Part shown: positions 60,231-64,000 of the stretch, piece by piece
Position numbering within the stretch: position 1 is the first letter of the stretch
Layout: every line of letters begins with the position of its first letter
The notes under the pieces: generated by a model
Databases searched by the model: none
What the model was told of the DNA's origin: nothing
What the model saw: the letters and a program-made list of their open reading frames with translations, nothing else
Made by a program: the position numbers and the translations under genes
Assembly (NCBI RefSeq): GCF_003202035.1
Contig: NZ_QJKC01000005.1
Coordinates: forward strand, 1-64,000
Origin: Aquitalea magnusonii
GTDB lineage: Bacteria > Pseudomonadota > Gammaproteobacteria > Burkholderiales > Chromobacteriaceae
Direction: 5' to 3'
DNA: 64,000 bases

Positions 60231-60881
60231 ATGATCATCGCAATCGCAAACACGAAAGGCGGCTGCTGCAAGACAACGACAGCAGTCAATCTGTCGGCAG
60301 AGATTGAGCGCAGGGAAATACATACCGTCCTGCTCGATGCTGACCCGCAAGAAACCTCATACAAATGGGCATTACGGAGACTTGGCCCGCGACCAACCTC
60401 AACCCATTTACTTGCGATCCACGAAACATCGAAAGTGCTTGAAACCGCAACTGGCTGGCCACCACACATAACGGTAATTATCGATGCTGGCGGCTGGGAT
60501 AGCCCACAGATGCGCGAGGCCATGGCTGCAGCCGACATCATGATTATTCCCATGCAGCCCAGCCAGCCTGACCTTGAAGCACTGGAGTCGCTGACTACCA
60601 TCATTGCCGAGGCCAAGCGGAGCATTAATCCCAACCTGCGCCCCGCTATCCTGCTCACCAGGACACCTACCAGCCCGCAGAACCGGGAAACAGCCGATGC
60701 CCGCGCCGCCCTGGCCGACTTCGGGCTTATCCCGGTACTGCGCAGCCAGATCCGCGACCGTCCACTGTATCGACACCTGTTTGCAGACGGCCTTGCGGCA
60801 GCAGATACCACGGCAGCAAAAGCCAGCGCAGCCCGCGCCGAGATACAGCTGCTGGCCGATGAAATACTTGCAATGAAATGA
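60231..60881 (+). CDS. parA: ParA-family ATPase
   Basis: A 216-residue partition-type ATPase. It has the deviant Walker A motif NTKGGCCKTTTAVNL (about 8-22), Walker A' VLLDADPQ and Walker B VIIDAGGWD, then the usual MIIPMQPSQPDLEAL. It lacks the N-terminal HTH found in P1-type ParA, so it is the short type, which usually pairs with a small ribbon-helix-helix partner that also represses the operon. GAGG is before the ATG. A repeat array and a small partner-like gene follow. In phages such pairs are typical of plasmid-prophages, but they also occur in integrated ones. Confidence 0.87.
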   Translation: MIIAIANTKGGCCKTTTAVNLSAEIERREIHTVLLDADPQETSYKWALRRLGPRPTSTHLLAIHETSKVLETATGWPPHITVIIDAGGWDSPQMREAMAAADIMIIPMQPSQPDLEALESLTTIIAEAKRSINPNLRPAILLTRTPTSPQNRETADARAALADFGLIPVLRSQIRDRPLYRHLFADGLAAADTTAAKASAARAEIQLLADEILAMK

Positions 60882-60885
60882 AGTT

Positions 60886-60936
60886 AATTAAATCACTCTG
60901 ATTCACTTTACTTCATTTCACTCACTTCACTTCATG
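60886..60936. repeat. Short repeat array between parA and its partner gene (candidate centromere/operator)
   Basis: The plus strand between the two genes reads TTCACTT, ACTTCAT, TTTCACT, CACTTCA and TCACTTCAT in close succession (60902-60935), with AATGAAGT just before in the other orientation. Short iterated 6-8-base units like these are what ribbon-helix-helix ParB/omega-type proteins bind. Unit borders are not sharp, so the binding unit is inference. Confidence 0.55.
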
Positions 60937-60988
60937 CCAGTTAATGTCATTGCATGTGACGGCGCTGCATTTCAGATGGAATGAATCA

Positions 60989-61243
60989 ATGAAAATTGAT
61001 CGAGACAAGATTGACCGGCAGGCGCTGGAACACTTCACTTCACAGGCAGGAAAGCCAAGTACGGCAGAACACACCAACAATGCCCCCTTCATTAGCAATG
61101 TGTCGTGGCGCTTCAATCAGGCCACGGCAGATCTACTGGAAGAAGTGTTTACAGGCAGCACAGTCAAGAGCAAGCAAAAGCTGCTCGATGACATCCTTAT
61201 CCCTGAGCTGCTACGCCGCCGCGACCAGATCAGGAACAAATAG
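60989..61243 (+). CDS. Small ParB-like partner protein
   Basis: An 84-residue protein starting MKIDRDKIDRQALEHFTSQA. The C-terminal half, NVSWRFNQATADLLEEVFTG then STVKSKQKLLDDILIPELLR, fits a ribbon-helix-helix DNA-binding fold, and the N-terminal basic part could stimulate ParA. The gene order parA, repeat array, small RHH protein is the type Ib partition layout. The ATG at 60989 has no strong ribosome binding site. Confidence 0.65.
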   Translation: MKIDRDKIDRQALEHFTSQAGKPSTAEHTNNAPFISNVSWRFNQATADLLEEVFTGSTVKSKQKLLDDILIPELLRRRDQIRNK

Positions 61244-61271
61244 ACCACCAGCCCCAGCAGCTGGAGAACAC

Positions 61272-61299
61272 AAGGCCCAGGTAGATACCGGGCCTTTTT
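61272..61299 (+). terminator. Terminator between parAB and the methyltransferase
   Basis: GGCCCAGGTA and TACCGGGCC arms (one bulged A) followed by TTTTT. It lies 29 bases after the ParB-like stop and just before the methyltransferase start. Confidence 0.85.
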
Positions 61300-61313
61300 C
61301 TATGGGAGACATC

Positions 61314-62234
61314 ATGAAAGTTGCAGATGGATTCGCAGGCATTGGCGGATCTAGCGAAGGCGCAAAGATGGCTGGAGCGGAAATAGTGTGGACTGGAAAC
61401 CACTGGCAGGAAGCTGTCGCTATTCACGCCAGAAACCACCCTCAGGCGATGCATACATGCCAGGACATGCACCAGGTCAATCCAGCCCTTATTCCGCAGC
61501 ATGACATTTTCCTTGCAAGCCCCTGCTGCCAAGGACACAGCCCAGCAAGAGGAAAGGCCAACGGAAACCCGCAGCATGACAGCAGCCGAGCAACAGCATG
61601 GTCAATCCTGAGCATTGCGGAGTACCACAAGGAAGATGTCATTATCGTTGAAAACGTACCGGCATTTACCAAGTGGGCGTTGTACCCAGCATGGCGGCAG
61701 GCGCTTCATGCACTCGGATATGCAATCTCACCCTACATCATCGATGCCGCCGACCATGGCGTACCCCAGAACCGAGAGCGCCTCTATCTGGTGATGACCA
61801 GGAGCAAGCACCCTATTGAGCTGACCCTGCCCCACCGGCCACACGTAGGCGCTGACAGCTTCATTGATTTTAGCCATGGCAGCTGGAGCAAGATCGACAG
61901 ACCGGGCCGCAGCGCCGCAACACTGAGCCGCATAGCCGCAGGCCGCCGCCGCTTTGGCGACCGATTCCTTGCCCCTTACTACGGTACTGGGTCTGGCCAG
62001 ACTGGACGAGACATTGCCCGGCCAATCGGAACAATCACAACACGGGATAGATGGGCAGTGATCGATGGCGACCGCATGCGTATGCTCACCAAGCACGAAT
62101 GCGCAGCCGCCATGGGATTCCGACCCGACTACATCCTTCCAGAGCAACACACTCTTGCAGTCCACATGATCGGCAATGCCGTCTGCCCTGTAGTCATGTG
62201 CGACCTGATCAACTCCATCAAGGAGGCAGCATGA
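61314..62234 (+). CDS. DNA (cytosine-5)-methyltransferase
   Basis: A 306-residue enzyme that would put a methyl group on C5 of cytosine in a DNA site. Motifs in order: I FAGIGGSSEGAKMAG (SAM binding), IV with the catalytic cysteine in FLASPCCQGHSPARG (the usual PPC is PC-C here), VI VIVENVPAFTKW, VIII QNRERLYLVM, and X HMIGNAVCPVV. The target-recognition region is short (about 210-245). GGGAG lies 5 bases before ATG 61314, which decides the start. There is no restriction gene nearby, so it is a lone methyltransferase, probably protecting phage DNA. It is coupled to the next gene (ATGA). Confidence 0.92.
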   Translation: MKVADGFAGIGGSSEGAKMAGAEIVWTGNHWQEAVAIHARNHPQAMHTCQDMHQVNPALIPQHDIFLASPCCQGHSPARGKANGNPQHDSSRATAWSILSIAEYHKEDVIIVENVPAFTKWALYPAWRQALHALGYAISPYIIDAADHGVPQNRERLYLVMTRSKHPIELTLPHRPHVGADSFIDFSHGSWSKIDRPGRSAATLSRIAAGRRRFGDRFLAPYYGTGSGQTGRDIARPIGTITTRDRWAVIDGDRMRMLTKHECAAAMGFRPDYILPEQHTLAVHMIGNAVCPVVMCDLINSIKEAA

Positions 62235-62491
62235 GCGCCGAAAACGAGAACATCCTCCGCAAGATCAAGAAATGCCTAAAGCTGGCTGAGAGCAGCAACG
62301 AACATGAGGCTGCCGCAGCTATACGCCAGGCTCAGGCACTGGCCAGGCAGCGCATTCACACCATCTACATTCTCCAAGTTGCCGGCTGCACTTACATGGC
62401 GTGGCTTGGAAGGGGCATGCAGCCCCGCTGGGTAAAAGAGTGGGTAGCGAGCGGCGGAACGCTTGAGCAACTAAAAGCCAACATTGAATAG
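62231..62491 (+). CDS. DUF2786 / H-NS-like fusion protein
   Basis: An 86-residue protein made of two parts. Residues 8-42 (ILRKIKKCLKLAESSNEHEA, AAAIRQAQALA) match the DUF2786 helical pair found in many phage proteins. Residues 50-86 (TYMAWLGRGMQPRWVKEWVA, SGGTLEQLKANI) match the C-terminal DNA-binding domain of H-NS family proteins, where the motif is typically WxGRGxxPxW. The H-NS oligomerisation region is replaced by the DUF2786 part. It could bind AT-rich DNA and compete with host H-NS. It is translationally coupled to the methyltransferase. Confidence 0.7.
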   Translation: MSAENENILRKIKKCLKLAESSNEHEAAAAIRQAQALARQRIHTIYILQVAGCTYMAWLGRGMQPRWVKEWVASGGTLEQLKANIE

Positions 62492-62495
62492 AACG

Positions 62496-62523
62496 AGGCC
62501 CACGCGATGGGCCTCAATTTTTG
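62496..62523 (+). terminator. Rho-independent terminator
   Basis: GAGGCCCA and TGGGCCTC arms around CGCGA, followed by AATTTTT. It lies just after the fusion gene and about 11 bases before the next start. Confidence 0.88.
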
Positions 62524-62533
62524 GAGCATTGCA

Positions 62534-63304
62534 ATGCAAAACCGCATCAATGAAATCGAAGTAGCAGTAGCCACCGGAACCATGAGCGCAAGCCAGTGCT
62601 TTACCCAGATGCGCCAGCTGCTGCCGCCCAACAACCCCTATTTGTCTGAATACCCGATAAAGCTGGTATGCAACGCACTCATTACCATCGTCACCCACTC
62701 GGGCGATCCGGAAGGAATGGCCGAAGCCCTCAAGCCATGGCGTACACGCGCCGAGGCGCTGATCATGCCCGGCAAGCAGCAAGCGACCCCTGATGACGAG
62801 CAGTCTGCCGTAACTACCAAAGAATGTTGCAGCAACTGCAATACCTTCTTCGGCTGGGATATGGCCCGTGCCAAACCCATGGATCGGATCACATGGGGCA
62901 TGGACAAGCAGTCTATCCGCCTGCTAGCAGCAGAGCTTATTCGCGGCGCTGACTGCATAGGCGATGACGAGACGGAATTTGTGCTGGAAGTACGAGCATC
63001 CGGAACGGTGAAAGATGACGATGACAGCCTGAATGCTGGCCCGATACTGGCAATTCTCGACGGCGAATACCCAGAAGAAGGCGTCTACCCGATTGACCCA
63101 CATAACCCGACAGCAGGCCGCGAACCAGAAGCTGCCCCTCAGCAGAAGGGAGATGCAACTGGAGATGCTTTCGCCGCAGCCATAACCGACGAGCTACTGG
63201 ATAAGATCATGGACCATGTGCGCCACCGCAACATGTTCAAGTCTTGCAAGTCAGAGCTGCGCGCACTGCTCGCAGCTGCCACACAACAGAGGGGAAAGGC
63301 ATGA
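62534..63304 (+). CDS. Hypothetical phage protein
   Basis: A 256-residue protein starting MQNRINEIEVAVATGTMSAS, with GGAG 8 bases before the ATG. The first 90 residues are helical, with CNALITIVTHSGDPEGMAEA. A four-residue CCSNC cluster near 100 may be a zinc site. The rest is acidic (VKDDDDSLNAGPILAILDGE), then a helical end. No family is recognised. It is coupled to the next gene (ATGA). Confidence 0.6.
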   Translation: MQNRINEIEVAVATGTMSASQCFTQMRQLLPPNNPYLSEYPIKLVCNALITIVTHSGDPEGMAEALKPWRTRAEALIMPGKQQATPDDEQSAVTTKECCSNCNTFFGWDMARAKPMDRITWGMDKQSIRLLAAELIRGADCIGDDETEFVLEVRASGTVKDDDDSLNAGPILAILDGEYPEEGVYPIDPHNPTAGREPEAAPQQKGDATGDAFAAAITDELLDKIMDHVRHRNMFKSCKSELRALLAAATQQRGKA

Positions 63305-63561
63305 TGCGCTGGCTGGCATGGAAGTTGAAATGGGCATTTGCACGCCGCGAGCTTAACCGCCTACACCATCTTCAATCTGACCTGATGTTATGTCGCCGCT
63401 GGCTTGCCGAGTTCGATGATGTAGCACTGATGCTGGATGTACTGGCAAAACACCACGGGCTGCCCGCCGGCGGCTTTGATGACGTACCAAACATCAGCAT
63501 CCAAGAACTTCGCCACAAAATGCGCCAGCTTCGGACAAAGGAGATCACCCGCCATGACTGA
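63301..63561 (+). CDS. Small basic helical phage protein
   Basis: An 86-residue protein, MMRWLAWKLKWAFARRELNR, then LHHLQSDLMLCRRWLAEFDD and ISIQELRHKMRQLRTKEI. It begins with an amphipathic basic helix and overlaps both neighbours (ATGA at its start, 8 bases at its end). The function is unknown. Confidence 0.6.
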   Translation: MMRWLAWKLKWAFARRELNRLHHLQSDLMLCRRWLAEFDDVALMLDVLAKHHGLPAGGFDDVPNISIQELRHKMRQLRTKEITRHD

Positions 63562-64000
63562 ACGGACCTACGGAAAATATGGCGTGACGCTCGATCAAGT
63601 CCGGGCAGCCATCCCGACCATGGGCATTCCATTTCAAACGGCCCTGGCTGAGATCCTGCTGGAGCTGGAAGAGAAGCAAGCCGGACTGCTGGCCCGGAAA
63701 GCCGCCCAGTCGGTTATTCAGCAAACTATCTGGGCGCTGCAGTCCATCGACGCAAGCCAGCGCTGCATCAATCGGCTGGAAGCGCTGGCCAGCCGGCTAC
63801 GGCAGCACGGCATACCCGCCACACCCCGGACCAACTCTTATGGCAGCGACCTGACAATCATTGTTCATGGCCCGCTGCGCGATGCCGTGCAGCTGATCAA
63901 GCTGGATCACCAAGTGACCGGCAATCCAGAACAATGGCCACTTATTCACTGCGATCTATATCCGAACGCCATGCCGATCACATTGATAGCAGATCCAGCA
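63554..64000 (+). CDS. Phage protein, partial at the right edge
   Basis: An open frame of 149 codons with no stop before the window ends. It starts MTERTYGKYGVTLDQVRAAI, contains a helical middle (LAEILLELEEKQAGLLARKA) and LTIIVHGPLRDAVQLIKL. It is coupled to the gene before by an overlap. No family is recognised from the visible part. Confidence 0.6.
   Translation, partial: MTERTYGKYGVTLDQVRAAIPTMGIPFQTALAEILLELEEKQAGLLARKAAQSVIQQTIWALQSIDASQRCINRLEALASRLRQHGIPATPRTNSYGSDLTIIVHGPLRDAVQLIKLDHQVTGNPEQWPLIHCDLYPNAMPITLIADPA

Larger units (their letters stand above)
27900..64000. mobile_element. Prophage of a tailed phage with HK97-type packaging (right end not in window)
   Basis: From about 27.9 kb gene content changes from metabolic genes to a full lytic gene set: lysis, tail, head, terminase, replication and immunity genes, with shorter genes, many start-stop overlaps and lower GC in places. 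Lytic genes read leftward and accessory genes rightward from an immunity region near 55-57 kb. The long tape measure, chaperone frameshift and lack of a sheath protein point to a siphovirus-like phage. No integrase, att repeat or tRNA target is visible. The exact left border lies in the AT-rich 27882-28037 stretch. All structural genes look intact, so it may be functional. Confidence 0.95.

Noticed and set aside
60902-60936. CRISPR-like array
   Set aside because: The repeats are 6-8 bases with almost no spacers and lie between parA and its partner gene; they fit a centromere or operator. No CRISPR array or cas gene was seen anywhere.
1-64000. tRNA genes or insertion sequences
   Set aside because: None was recognised by eye: no tRNA-like cloverleaf with conserved T-arm and no transposase frame. 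A tRNAscan-SE run would be needed to exclude tRNAs fully.

Overview
This window covers about 27.9 kb of ordinary chromosome followed by about 36 kb of a tailed-phage prophage that runs off the right end. The chromosomal part looks like a betaproteobacterium of the Neisseriales, probably Chromobacteriaceae (Aquitalea, Chromobacterium or Vogesella type). The reasons are the high-GC coding style, a leftward rRNA-operon promoter and boxA leader at the left edge, a TRAP dicarboxylate system with a sensor kinase, a PhaM-like protein and MaeB. The genus is inference; no rRNA is present to confirm it.

Chromosome, left to right: an rRNA-operon promoter pointing out of the window; nadB; a DctB-like sensor kinase divergent from a dctPQM TRAP operon that carries a good sigma-54 promoter match; maeB; a short PhaM-like protein; a VirK/YbjX (DUF535) protein; a flavin reductase; dnaE; an SbmA/YddA-type ABC exporter; a chemotaxis receptor; a DJ-1/PfpI protein; an HTH-PfkB kinase with psuG (pseudouridine breakdown); an HD phosphohydrolase; two small VOC-fold proteins; metNIQ (methionine uptake) on the minus strand; and an endonuclease/exonuclease/phosphatase protein.

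The prophage starts near 27.9-28.0 kb. Its lytic genes all read leftward, so in expression order they run from about 55.5 kb back to 28.1 kb: Cro-like, YdaT-like, small proteins, a replication-type winged-helix protein, a Q-like antiterminator followed by a strong terminator, HNH nuclease, small and large terminase, portal, ClpP-type protease, HK97-type capsid, connector proteins, tail tube, tail chaperones with a -1 frameshift, tape measure, baseplate and tail-tip proteins, fibres, holin candidate, endolysin, and nested Rz/Rz1. This is an HK97-packaging, long-tailed phage, most likely siphovirus-like because no contractile sheath gene is seen.

The immunity region (55.2-57.2 kb) has a Cro-like gene and three further Xre-type regulators. 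One palindrome, ATTGC-N5-GCAAT, occurs inside both a leftward and a rightward promoter. Rightward genes (57.6-64 kb) are accessory: many small proteins, a DnaJ-type zinc-finger protein, a ParA/ParB-like pair with a repeat array, a cytosine-C5 methyltransferase and a DUF2786/H-NS-like fusion. No integrase and no attachment site are visible, so the right end and the integration site lie outside the window or cannot be told.

The most interesting points are: (1) a U-UUU-UUC slippery site joining the two tail chaperone frames; (2) a membrane protein with a J-domain-like N terminus inserted between tail genes; (3) a repeated layout in which a rho-independent-type hairpin sits just upstream of the ribosome binding site of many late genes; (4) the ParAB pair with repeats; (5) the DUF2786/H-NS-like fusion; and (6) the shared operator palindromes.
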